Below are positions 35,538 through 44,005 of a DNA stretch of 64,000 bases, piece by piece. How positions within the stretch are numbered: the stretch's first letter is position 1; the number at the start of each line of letters is the position of its first letter. The position numbers were made by a program, and so were the translations under genes. This DNA is from an uncultured Bacteroidales bacterium (GTDB lineage Bacteria; Bacteroidota; Bacteroidia; Bacteroidales; UBA932), in contig CASFPH010000005.1 of assembly GCA_949296645.1 (NCBI GenBank), positions 20,417 to 84,416 of the forward strand, read 5' to 3'. Below the pieces are notes generated by a model. It was given only the letters and a program-made list of their open reading frames with translations. It was not told the origin of the DNA and made no database searches.

Positions 35538-36659
35538 TCATTTTTCAAGTATTTTGAGGTATTCCGAAACCATGGTTCCGACGTTGTCTTTCCACCCGTA
35601 ATGTTCTTCCACCCGCAATCTCGCCGCAACGGAAAATTCCCTGCGTAAATTTCCGTCAGCAGCAAGTTTCTTCATTGCGGCTGCAGCCGCATCCGGATCT
35701 TCAGAGGGGACGATAATACCTGTAACCCCATCTTCAATCACCTCAGTAAAACCTTTTGCCGACGACGCGATCACAGGAATACCGCACGACATAGCCTCGA
35801 CGACAGATACCCCGAAACTCTCTTCTCTCGAAAGGAAAACAGCCACATCGAAACCCGAATATACATCAGGAAGCAAAGAATTGTCCACGTACCCGTAAAA
35901 CGTTATTTCATCTCCGTAACCTGTATCGGAAGCAAGCCTTTCAAGCGATTTCCTGTCGGGTCCGTCACCGACGATTGCAAGCGATGCTTCCATCTCGGGT
36001 GCAGATTTTCTCATTGAGGAATATGCCTTGATCAGCGTATCTATTCCGTATTTGCGCGAAAGCGTTTTTACAGTACCGAATACGATTCTGCTTTCATGAC
36101 TGCAGGAATCGTTTACGCGACACCTTCTGTTTCTGAAATGCGAAGTATCAACCCCGAACGGGGTTATACCTATGTCCGCATGAAGGTACCTTTGCGTCTC
36201 TTCTGCCATAACCTGGCTTGTGGAAAGAACCCTGTCGGCCCTGCCCAGCACAAATTCCACAGCCTTTCTGTTTATCGGCGACTTTTTCGGAAACTCATAG
36301 ATATCGCTTCCCCATACCGAAACGACAAATGGGTGGAACCCTGAAAGCGCAGCTATAAAAGCATAGCTGGTCACATAATGTGCATGCAGAATATCCGGTT
36401 TTTCGAACCTTATTATCCGTCTGAGTTCCGAAACGGCATGCATATGTGCATGGAGTGAAAAAAAAGCGGAAACAATCCTGTTTTTCCTTCTCCTGTAACC
36501 GAAAAGATCATAGCTGTACACACTTACATCTGACGGATATGAAAATTTTTCGACCGGTGTAATGGAATACAATACCATGCCGAGTCCTCTTTCCGCAAGG
36601 GAAGTGACCCATCTGTATGTATGTATGCTGTTTGCATCGGAAACGATCAGTACTTTCAT
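35538..36659 (-). CDS. GT4 family glycosyltransferase
   Basis: 373 residues from the ATG at 36659 (MKVLIVSDANSIHTYRWVTSL); the open frame reaches 36785 but that part has no matching homology. HAHYVTSYAFIAAL, VVSVWGSDIYEFP, RKSLERLASDTGYGDEITFYGYV and the donor motif REESFGVSVVEAMSCG are GT-B features. It acts on a lipid-linked or nascent surface glycan with the flippase and GT2 downstream. First gene of the unit. Confidence 0.9.
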   Translation of the reverse strand: MKVLIVSDANSIHTYRWVTSLAERGLGMVLYSITPVEKFSYPSDVSVYSYDLFGYRRRKNRIVSAFFSLHAHMHAVSELRRIIRFEKPDILHAHYVTSYAFIAALSGFHPFVVSVWGSDIYEFPKKSPINRKAVEFVLGRADRVLSTSQVMAEETQRYLHADIGITPFGVDTSHFRNRRCRVNDSCSHESRIVFGTVKTLSRKYGIDTLIKAYSSMRKSAPEMEASLAIVGDGPDRKSLERLASDTGYGDEITFYGYVDNSLLPDVYSGFDVAVFLSREESFGVSVVEAMSCGIPVIASSAKGFTEVIEDGVTGIIVPSEDPDAAAAAMKKLAADGNLRREFSVAARLRVEEHYGWKDNVGTMVSEYLKILEK

Positions 36660-36688
36660 CTCAAAAACAAATATGAATTGTAAAAATA

Positions 36689-36700
36689 GCCAATATTGGC
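36689..36700. promoter_or_regulatory. Perfect 12-bp palindrome GCCAATATTGGC
   Basis: Self-complementary over 12 bp with no spacer, 30 bp upstream of the GT4 start, in the 162-bp region shared with the divergent sigma-factor operon. Possible operator. Confidence 0.4.
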
Positions 36701-36723
36701 AAAGAACGAACATTTTTTTTACA

Positions 36724-36745
36724 TTCGCATAGGGGTTTTTGCGAA
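36724..36745. promoter_or_regulatory. Inverted repeat TTCGCA-N10-TGCGAA
   Basis: Perfect 6-bp arms around a 10-bp spacer with a run of Gs and Ts, between the polysaccharide unit and the sigma/FecR operon. Confidence 0.35.
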
Positions 36746-36821
36746 GTGATGCGTTATATCGGTGAAAGCGCCCCGGCCGGGACACGTAAACGAATAACGA
36801 AAATATTTAAACTGAAAAAAA

Positions 36822-37454
36822 ATGAAAGCGAAAATCATAACATTGTCATTGGGCATCCTTGCAAGCATCAATATTCTATCCGCACAGGAAACTTCCAGAA
36901 ACTTCACTCCGTCAGAGAACAGACACGAGATAAGGCTCTCCATGAGTGACGGACTCACCCTGTCTTCATCGAATATCCTTGGAACCGGCATTTCGGATGC
37001 AATTCTTGGAACAAAAAGAAGCAAGCAGAAAAACACCGGAGTATTCGGTCTGGGTTACAGGTATTCGATAAAGAGATTCAGAGTAGGCGCCGACCTCGGA
37101 TTTGCCAGAATGACGGCGGAAACCGCCCTTAACGGAGAAGAAAAGGCCTCAATAAAGGAAAACGATCTCAACTTCCTCGTACTCCCAGCAGGCGAATATA
37201 CATATTTCAGAAGAGGACTGGTAGAACTTTACGGTTCGGCTGCGGCTGGAGTGAACATCTCAAGACACTCTGAAAGTCCGATAGGAAAAACAGCAGGCAA
37301 AAACGAACTTGCCAAACCGTACACGTCAGTAAACTTCGCATATCAGGTAAATCCGATTGCAATAAGAGTGGGGAACGACAGAATAGGAGGATTCGTAGAA
37401 GCGGGACTCGGACACAAAGGATTCGTTACCGCAGGTCTGAGCCTTAAATTCTAA
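36822..37454 (+). CDS. Small outer-membrane beta-barrel protein
   Basis: 210 residues: signal peptide about 1-21 (MKAKIITLSLGILASINILSAQ), then a series of amphipathic strands (FGLGYRYSIKRFRVGADLGFARM; YTYFRRGLVELYGSAAAGVNI) ending in GLSLKF, the terminal Phe used by barrel-assembly. Looks like an eight-strand OmpX/OmpW-like barrel; no family recognised for certain. Its stop directly abuts the ATG of the sigma factor gene, so it belongs to the cascade operon. Confidence 0.65.
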   Translation: MKAKIITLSLGILASINILSAQETSRNFTPSENRHEIRLSMSDGLTLSSSNILGTGISDAILGTKRSKQKNTGVFGLGYRYSIKRFRVGADLGFARMTAETALNGEEKASIKENDLNFLVLPAGEYTYFRRGLVELYGSAAAGVNISRHSESPIGKTAGKNELAKPYTSVNFAYQVNPIAIRVGNDRIGGFVEAGLGHKGFVTAGLSLKF

Positions 37455-38021
37455 ATGCGAAACAGGATTATGAAACCAACCAGAAAAGAGCGGTTCAGAT
37501 ATATATTCCAGAAACATTATCCATGGCTATGTCAGATAGCCTATGGATATGTTCGCAATGAAAAGGAAAGCGAAGACATAGTACAGGAAGTCTTTATCAG
37601 CATGTGGAACAAAGGTAAAGACAACATGCCTGAAAAAGAATTCGCAGCATATGCAACCGTATGCGTAAAAAACAGCTGTATTTCCCATATCAGGAAAAAC
37701 AGGTCTGTCACAGTGCAGATCGACAAATCCCCTGAAGCGCACAACATTCATAATCCTGAACGCAGTGAAGATTCCGCACTGATGCTGAAAAAAGCGGAAG
37801 AAGCCGTCGGGATACTGCCCGAAAAATGCAGGGAAATATTCCTGATGAACAAAGTGGAAAAATTCAAATACAGGGAAATCTCGGCAAAACTCGGAATCTC
37901 CGAAAAAACCGTTGAGAACCAGATGGGAAAAGCCATCAGACTCATACGGGAATACATAGCCGCAAACCCGCTGGCAATAATACTGATTACCACACTAACC
38001 TTTTTCATAAACTGCATGTAA
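37455..38021 (+). CDS. ECF sigma-70 factor (Bacteroidetes expansion family)
   Basis: 188 residues. Region 2: YPWLCQIAYGYVRNEKESEDIVQEVFISMW; region 4: LPEKCREIFLMNKVEKFKYREISAKLGISEKTVENQMGKAI, a helix-turn-helix. The C-terminus is a hydrophobic stretch (LAIILITTLTFFINCM) that could sit in the membrane or bind the anti-sigma factor. The start is ATG 37455, 0 bp after the barrel gene; ATG 37470 is the alternative. It should direct RNA polymerase to promoters of its own cascade once released by FecR. Confidence 0.93.
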   Translation: MRNRIMKPTRKERFRYIFQKHYPWLCQIAYGYVRNEKESEDIVQEVFISMWNKGKDNMPEKEFAAYATVCVKNSCISHIRKNRSVTVQIDKSPEAHNIHNPERSEDSALMLKKAEEAVGILPEKCREIFLMNKVEKFKYREISAKLGISEKTVENQMGKAIRLIREYIAANPLAIILITTLTFFINCM

Positions 38022-38022
38022 C

Positions 38023-38991
38023 ATGAATTCACCGGACAAGATAGATATACTGCTCGCAAAACACCTGTCGGGAGAAAAAATCACCCGGAAAGAAAGGGAA
38101 GAAATAGAAAAATGGATTTCAGAACACAGGGAAGAATACGACAATCTGGAAAAACTGACAGGCAAAAGCGCAAATGAATGCAGGAAGGAAACCGGATTTC
38201 CGATGTTCGATCCGGGGCAGGCATGGAACAGGATTGAAAAAAGACTTCGCCCGCAAAGGAAAGGCATATACCTTACATTTACCGTTTCGGCAGCCGCATG
38301 CATATTGCTGCTGTTCACTATGGGTCTGTTTCTTAAATCTGGAACAGAGACTGAACAACACGAATACTTTGCATCCGCGACTGACGGAAATACAGAAGAA
38401 ACTCTGCCGGACGGTTCAAGGATAGTACTTGCACGGAATTCGGAAATATACTACATCACTGACAAAAAGGACGGATCAAGAAAAGCCCGACTTAAAGGGA
38501 AAGCATTTTTCGAAGTTGCAGCATCCGAAGGAAGGACATTCTCCGTAAGCACAGGAGACATGAAGGTTACCGTTCTCGGCACATCTTTCATCATCGATGC
38601 TTCAACTGAATCAGAAAAGTCAGTACTTGTAAAAAGCGGAAAAGTCAAGGTCGAGGCCAAAGACGGAACCCTCATACTGCAACGCAACGAAAAAGCCGAA
38701 ATCTCCGACAAAGGAATTTCAAAAACTCTCATAGACGACCCTGAAACGGTCTTTATTATGGACACGGCAGACAGGATACTTCCATTCAACGACACTACGA
38801 TTGCAGAAATGGCCGAAATACTGAAAAAGGAAGCCGGTCTGACAATTGAATTCGATGCAAAAATAGGGAACAGGAGAATAAGCACTAAAGCAGACCCGGA
38901 CAAGCCTGAAGAAATCGTAAGGGAAATTGCATATATTTGCGGAGCAGATTATAAAAAACTGGCAGAGCGGCACTACAGACTGTCTTACTGA
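38023..38991 (+). CDS. FecR-type anti-sigma factor
   Basis: 322 residues. Cytoplasmic sigma-binding N-terminus (ILLAKHLSGEKITRKEREEIEKWI), one membrane segment (LTFTVSAAACILLLFTMGLFL), then the periplasmic FecR domain (TLPDGSRIVLARNSEIYYI; GKAFFEVAASEGRTFSVSTGDMKVTVLGTSFII) and a STN-like C-terminal region. It holds the sigma factor until the receptor downstream signals. It starts 1 bp after the sigma gene and its stop overlaps the receptor ATG. Confidence 0.93.
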   Translation: MNSPDKIDILLAKHLSGEKITRKEREEIEKWISEHREEYDNLEKLTGKSANECRKETGFPMFDPGQAWNRIEKRLRPQRKGIYLTFTVSAAACILLLFTMGLFLKSGTETEQHEYFASATDGNTEETLPDGSRIVLARNSEIYYITDKKDGSRKARLKGKAFFEVAASEGRTFSVSTGDMKVTVLGTSFIIDASTESEKSVLVKSGKVKVEAKDGTLILQRNEKAEISDKGISKTLIDDPETVFIMDTADRILPFNDTTIAEMAEILKKEAGLTIEFDAKIGNRRISTKADPDKPEEIVREIAYICGADYKKLAERHYRLSY

Positions 38992-41255
38992 TGAAATATA
39001 GAATCCTTACCATAGTTCTGATATTTTTATTATCAACATATGTAGCGCAGGCATATGTTCATGAAGCGGACGGTTCAAATCCTCTTGACAGAAAAATAGA
39101 ACTGCCGGGAGGACTTCCGTCGCTTTTGGAATGGTTCGGACATATTGAAAGAGAAGGGAAGATAATAATATCGTATGACCCGGCGCAGATGGATCTTGCC
39201 AAACGTACCGGCATTTCAGGACAAGAAAAAAAATCAGGACACAAGAGAAAGACAAAGAAGGTAATGACAGTCAGGGATATTCTTAAAATTCTCCTGAAAG
39301 AATACCGTTATGAAACTGCCGTAACCGCTCATGACAGGATAGCATTACGTATAATCGGAAAACGCGGCATCCATGACGGCGACGACTTGAGAAAGAAAGA
39401 AGAAAACGAGGAAAAGATTCTGGACGAAATAACGATAAATCCTTCATCCGGGAAAAACGAGCTTGACAGGAAATCGGCGTCATCTTCAATGTCTGTCAGT
39501 TCTTCAGATCCGATGTACCAGTTGAATTTCATGCCTGGAATAACAGGTTCTCCTGTAAGCGGCAACTTTCATGTAAACGGTGGAGGAAACGATGAAAACC
39601 TCATTCTTGTCGACGGCATTCCGGTATACCACCCTGGACATATAAACTCCCTGCGCTCGGCATTCAACGGAGATGCCATAAGGAGAATCACTTTCCATAA
39701 AGACTATTTTCCGACAAAATACGAAGGCAGGCTGTCCTCAATAACCGAAATAGAGCTGAAAGAAGGGGACAGAAAAGAAGAGACGAGCATACTTTCCATC
39801 GATATGCCGTCAGCATCGGTAAATCTTGACGGGCCTTTGATAATGGACAGGCTGACATATTCTGTCGGGGCGCGCAGGAGCTGGCTTGACTTTTTCGACG
39901 AACTGTTGTCCGAAAGCGAAAGACTCAACCACTCGTTTTATGACTTCAACGCAAAAATCACATATCATATTACAAAGAAAACGAAAGCCAATGCCTTCGT
40001 ATATTCTTCAGAAAACAGATATATCCTACCCGTCGAGAATAATGTCAGAAAAGAAGTACTCAAATGGGAAAACCGGATATACAGTCTGCAATTGAAAAGC
40101 CGTCTGAACGACAAACTTTCTGTCAACGGCTACGCTTCACTTACCGACTATTCGAACAGCGCCTATGCCAGGGAACTGAATCTCGAAACCTATGGATACC
40201 TGAAAAGCGGAATAAAGCATCTCAATCTCGGAACCGAATTCAAATTCATGCAGGATAACAGTTTCAACGCTGGATGGGGAGTAAAAATATCCAGGGAACT
40301 GTATAATCTGGCGGTATTCGGAAAAGAAAACGGAAACAGGACGGAACCGGTTACACAGATTTCGCTGTTTTACGACAATACCATAAGGATAACCGGCAGT
40401 CTTCGTTCCGAAATAGGTATAAACCTTGTCTCATATAACCCCGACAATCACAGAAAATACATAAGTCTGCAGCCGAGACTGACCTTGAAATGGACAGTGA
40501 CGGACAAAGATCTGCTGTTCATCAACTTCTCAAGAATGGAACAGTTCTACCATTATCTGAAATTTGAGGTTCTCAATCTTCCTACCGACTTCATGATGCC
40601 GAGCATAGACAACTACAGGCCGAGTTCATCATGGTTCGGAGTATCAGGATGGAAACATTTTTTCAAGGCCGGCACACTTGAAACATCCATATATTACAAA
40701 AGCCGGGAAAACATAATGGCTCTGAGACCTGAAGAATATCCGTCAGACAACGGATGGGAAAAATATATAATGACAGGAAACGGAAAATGTTTCGGCTTTT
40801 CTGCACATCTAAACCTTAAATACAGGAAATTATCCACCCAGATTTCATATACATTTTCCAGGAGCCTGGAATCGTTCGGAAACGACGGATACCCTGATAA
40901 TCTGCCGTCTCTCCAGGATATACCGCATCTGTTCACATGCGCCGCGCGGCTCAGGCTGACGCAACATTCTTCGTTGTTTGCCGGAGGCATTGTAAAATCT
41001 GGAAAAGTAATCGATGTAAACGACATATACTACCAGATGTCAGCTGAAGATTTCAGAAGGAAAAGAGAAGCTTTCAACTATCGTCTTGATGCAGGCTATT
41101 CTTTCGAAAAAGAACTTAAAAAATGCACCATATCTATGAAAGCAGGCCTGTTCAACATAATAGGGAATCCTCCTGACGAGGAAATCCTCGATTTCTATTC
41201 AGTAACCATACAACGCAACTGCCTGCCGTACGGATCATTCAGTCTCAGTTTCTGA
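38991..41255 (+). CDS. TonB-dependent receptor with N-terminal STN-like signalling domain
   Basis: 754 residues. Signal peptide about 1-22; an STN-like domain (LLEWFGHIEREGKIIISYDPAQ ... VRDILKILLKEYRYE) interrupted by a lysine-rich insert; then a plug (LNFMPGITGSPVSGNFHVNGGGNDENLILVDGIPVYHPGHI) and a shortened barrel ending SLSF. The usual carboxypeptidase-like domain is missing. The STN domain contacts FecR to relay ligand binding, as in FecA. No SusD-like partner. Ligand unknown; TGATG overlap with the FecR gene shows coupling. Confidence 0.88.
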   Translation: MKYRILTIVLIFLLSTYVAQAYVHEADGSNPLDRKIELPGGLPSLLEWFGHIEREGKIIISYDPAQMDLAKRTGISGQEKKSGHKRKTKKVMTVRDILKILLKEYRYETAVTAHDRIALRIIGKRGIHDGDDLRKKEENEEKILDEITINPSSGKNELDRKSASSSMSVSSSDPMYQLNFMPGITGSPVSGNFHVNGGGNDENLILVDGIPVYHPGHINSLRSAFNGDAIRRITFHKDYFPTKYEGRLSSITEIELKEGDRKEETSILSIDMPSASVNLDGPLIMDRLTYSVGARRSWLDFFDELLSESERLNHSFYDFNAKITYHITKKTKANAFVYSSENRYILPVENNVRKEVLKWENRIYSLQLKSRLNDKLSVNGYASLTDYSNSAYARELNLETYGYLKSGIKHLNLGTEFKFMQDNSFNAGWGVKISRELYNLAVFGKENGNRTEPVTQISLFYDNTIRITGSLRSEIGINLVSYNPDNHRKYISLQPRLTLKWTVTDKDLLFINFSRMEQFYHYLKFEVLNLPTDFMMPSIDNYRPSSSWFGVSGWKHFFKAGTLETSIYYKSRENIMALRPEEYPSDNGWEKYIMTGNGKCFGFSAHLNLKYRKLSTQISYTFSRSLESFGNDGYPDNLPSLQDIPHLFTCAARLRLTQHSSLFAGGIVKSGKVIDVNDIYYQMSAEDFRRKREAFNYRLDAGYSFEKELKKCTISMKAGLFNIIGNPPDEEILDFYSVTIQRNCLPYGSFSLSF

Positions 41256-41280
41256 TCCGCATTCCGGAACTCCGGCATGA

Positions 41281-42501
41281 TTATCTGAAAACAAGTGTAA
41301 AGACCGTCTTTCCTGGATTGCTCGAAGTAAGGCGCAGCGTACCGTTGTGCAGCCTCATTATCTGCCTGGAAATACTCAGTCCCAGTCCGGTACCTGAAGA
41401 TTTGGTAGTGTAAAAAGGCACGAATATCTCGCTGAGGCTCTCTTCCGAGACAGGTTCCCCGTTGTTCGCCACATTCAGGATCACACTCTCGGATGCATCT
41501 ATACAGGCCGTCAGCTCTATCCTGTCAGCACCTGCCTGCATCGCGTTCTTGAGAAGGTTGACAAGTATCTGGGATATCTGGTCCTCATCGACATAGAGTA
41601 TTATGTCATCCGACTTTTCGTTGAAAACCATTGCCGTACCCGAGGCGTTCGCCTGCTCCTCCACAAGCTTGAACACCCTTGCCACTATATCCCTGAGATA
41701 CACCACCTTTCTTACAGGGGCCGGTATATGCGTAAGATTGCGGTACGATGCCACGAATTTCATAAGCCCCCTCGAAGAGGAAAGTATTGTCTCAAGCCCC
41801 TCTTTCACATCAATATCGGAACGCGTGTCTCCCGAATACTTCAGCAGCGCCTCGCTGAGCGACGCAATCGGAGTAACAGTATTCATTATCTCGTGAGTAA
41901 GCACACGTACAAGCTTTGTCCACGATACCGATTCATTTTCATCTATTTCACCGCTTATATCGTTGAATGCTATGATCCTGACATCCCTCTCAGCTATCCT
42001 CGCGGAAGAAGACCTGACAAGCACTACACGTCTGGAGATCTCGTTCATGAAGTCCGCCCTCTCCTCATGACCGTTCCTAACCCTGCTGAAGGCCTCCATG
42101 ATCGAAGGAGAAACACGCTCAAGCTGCCTTATGTTTGAAACAGAAGATATGCCCAGTATAGCGAGAGCCGAGGAGTTGGAATATACAACATGGCCGTCGG
42201 CATCATCTACCACCATCACACCGGTACTTACATTGTCCAGCATCGCCCCGTAATATTTCTCTCGTTCTGATATGGTTCTGCGTTTCTTTTCGAAAAGCAG
42301 CCTCATCCTGTTCAGTATACGGTTGAACCTGCGCGTAAGAAACCTGTCCTCCCTGAAGGAAAAGTTGAGTTCCTCATCCTCCATGGCATCGAGCAGATAA
42401 GATATCCGCCTGTTCATTCTGGAAGAACTGAACCTCATCCCCAGCAGGAAAAACAGGACGCATACCGCGGCAACCGGGATAAAAAAAGAAGAGAAGTCCA
42501 T
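41281..42501 (-). CDS. PAS-containing sensor histidine kinase without periplasmic sensor
   Basis: 406 residues. One N-terminal membrane segment (about 5-22), a HAMP-like helical region, a PAS domain (about 85-190, YYGAMLDNVSTGVMVVDDADGHVVYSNSSALAILG), HisKA with LTHEIMNTVTPIASL (phosphoacceptor His203), and HATPase with ILVNLLKNAMQAG and GTGLGLSISRQI. NtrY/AtoS-like in layout, but with no periplasmic loop, so the signal is probably cytoplasmic or within the membrane. The response regulator gene ends 29 bp upstream; the pair closes the exporter operon. Confidence 0.92.
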   Translation of the reverse strand: MDFSSFFIPVAAVCVLFFLLGMRFSSSRMNRRISYLLDAMEDEELNFSFREDRFLTRRFNRILNRMRLLFEKKRRTISEREKYYGAMLDNVSTGVMVVDDADGHVVYSNSSALAILGISSVSNIRQLERVSPSIMEAFSRVRNGHEERADFMNEISRRVVLVRSSSARIAERDVRIIAFNDISGEIDENESVSWTKLVRVLTHEIMNTVTPIASLSEALLKYSGDTRSDIDVKEGLETILSSSRGLMKFVASYRNLTHIPAPVRKVVYLRDIVARVFKLVEEQANASGTAMVFNEKSDDIILYVDEDQISQILVNLLKNAMQAGADRIELTACIDASESVILNVANNGEPVSEESLSEIFVPFYTTKSSGTGLGLSISRQIMRLHNGTLRLTSSNPGKTVFTLVFR

Positions 42502-42530
42502 AAATCAGCGACAATATATCAACCTGTATA

Positions 42531-43961
42531 TCAGATATTGTATTTTTTCAGTTTGCTGTACAGCGTAGGACGGCTTATGTCCAGGGCCTTTGCCACAAGG
42601 GAGAGATTGCCGTTGTATTTCGCCACCGCCGCACGTATGGTCTTTTCCTCAACCATATCGAGAGTCTGGTCTTCCTCCTCACTGCCACCTGATATCCATG
42701 CTGTATGGCTGCCTGCATCGGAATGTACGGAGGACTGGCCTGATATTACGGAGAACGAAAGGTCATCCGCAGTTATCAGTTTCCCTTCGGATATTATGAC
42801 AGCCTTCTCGATGCAGTTGCGGAGCTCCCTTATGTTTCCGCTCCATCTGTTGGAGAGCAGAAGTTCCATTGCCTTCTCGTCCATACCTGAAGCCTTCCTC
42901 CCGTATTTTGCAGCAAAAATATCTGTAAACCTGCATGCCAAAGGGATGATTTCATCCTTTCTGTCCCTCAGCGGAGGCAGTTTCACCTGCATGGTGTTGA
43001 TACGGTAATAAAGGTCCTCCCTGAATCTTCCTTCACGGACCATCTGTTCCAGATCCATGTTTGTAGCACATACAAGTCTTATATCCACAGGCACCGGAAC
43101 AGAACCTCCTACCGGAACCACAGCCCTGCTCTGGAGCACCCTCAGAAGTTTGGACTGCAAATGAAGCGGTATATTCCCTATTTCATCAAGGAAGAGTGTT
43201 CCTCCGTCAGCCTGTCCGAACTTGCCCTTGTGGTCGGATCTGGCATCCGTAAACGCCCCCTTCACATGACCGAAAAGCTCACTTTCAAAAAGTGTTTCCG
43301 TAATCGCTCCCATATCCACACATACCATAGGGCCGGCACTGCGGCGCGAGAATCTGTGTATCTCCCTGGCCATAAGGTCCTTGCCTGTACCGTTCTCTCC
43401 TGTTATAAGCACGGTGGCATCCGTAGGGGCTATCTTTTCTACAAACCTCCTCACAGCAGTCATCGCAGGACCTTTCCCCCAGTGCATTGTGTCTTCCCCG
43501 GTATCAGGACCTTTTCCACACGAGGAGTGGCTGCCCGATGTCCTCCCTCCCTGCACATGTCTGTTTTCCCTGCCCTGCCAGGAGGAAACACATGCATCTG
43601 AAAGGACTTTTAGGAGCTTGTCGTTGTCCCACGGTTTCACTATGAAGTCGAATGCACCCCGCTTCATTCCCTCGACGGCCAGAGCTATATCGGCATACGC
43701 AGTGAAAAGCACCACCTGAATCTCAGGAAACCTGCGCTTCATTTCGGAAAGCCAGAAGAGCCCCTCGTTTCCGGTATTTATATCCCTTTCGAAATTCATG
43801 TCCAGAAGCACCGCATCAGGATTGAACTCCGTTATCCCGGATACAAGTCCTGAAGGGGAAGAGAGCAGCCTTACCTGCTCGAAATGCAGAGGCAACAGGA
43901 GCTTCAGGGCCGAACGTATTCCGGCATTATCATCAACAACCAGTATTTTACCTTTCTTCAT
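42531..43961 (-). CDS. NtrC-family sigma-54-dependent response regulator
   Basis: 476 residues from the ATG at 43961. Receiver domain about 1-120 with phosphoacceptor Asp54 (VLLDMNF) and a small insert after it; a Gly/Ser/His-rich linker; AAA+ domain with Walker A GENGTGKD (188-195), the sigma-54 contact loop as GAFTDA (235-240), not GAFTGA, and Walker B TLFLDEIG; Fis-type helix-turn-helix at the end (NLSLVAKALDISRPTLYSKLKKY). The altered GAFTDA loop is common in this phylum. It probably activates the operon from the palindromes near 59250. Confidence 0.95.
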   Translation of the reverse strand: MKKGKILVVDDNAGIRSALKLLLPLHFEQVRLLSSPSGLVSGITEFNPDAVLLDMNFERDINTGNEGLFWLSEMKRRFPEIQVVLFTAYADIALAVEGMKRGAFDFIVKPWDNDKLLKVLSDACVSSWQGRENRHVQGGRTSGSHSSCGKGPDTGEDTMHWGKGPAMTAVRRFVEKIAPTDATVLITGENGTGKDLMAREIHRFSRRSAGPMVCVDMGAITETLFESELFGHVKGAFTDARSDHKGKFGQADGGTLFLDEIGNIPLHLQSKLLRVLQSRAVVPVGGSVPVPVDIRLVCATNMDLEQMVREGRFREDLYYRINTMQVKLPPLRDRKDEIIPLACRFTDIFAAKYGRKASGMDEKAMELLLSNRWSGNIRELRNCIEKAVIISEGKLITADDLSFSVISGQSSVHSDAGSHTAWISGGSEEEDQTLDMVEEKTIRAAVAKYNGNLSLVAKALDISRPTLYSKLKKYNI

Positions 43962-44005
43962 ACATACAAAGGTAATGAAAGTTGACAAGAAGACATCATC
44001 ATACC

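Noticed and set aside
41291..41306. TGTAAAGACCGTCTTT, like half of the exporter operator
   Set aside because: Lies in the 3' end of the kinase coding sequence and explains codons for KTVFTLVF; the dyad is incomplete.
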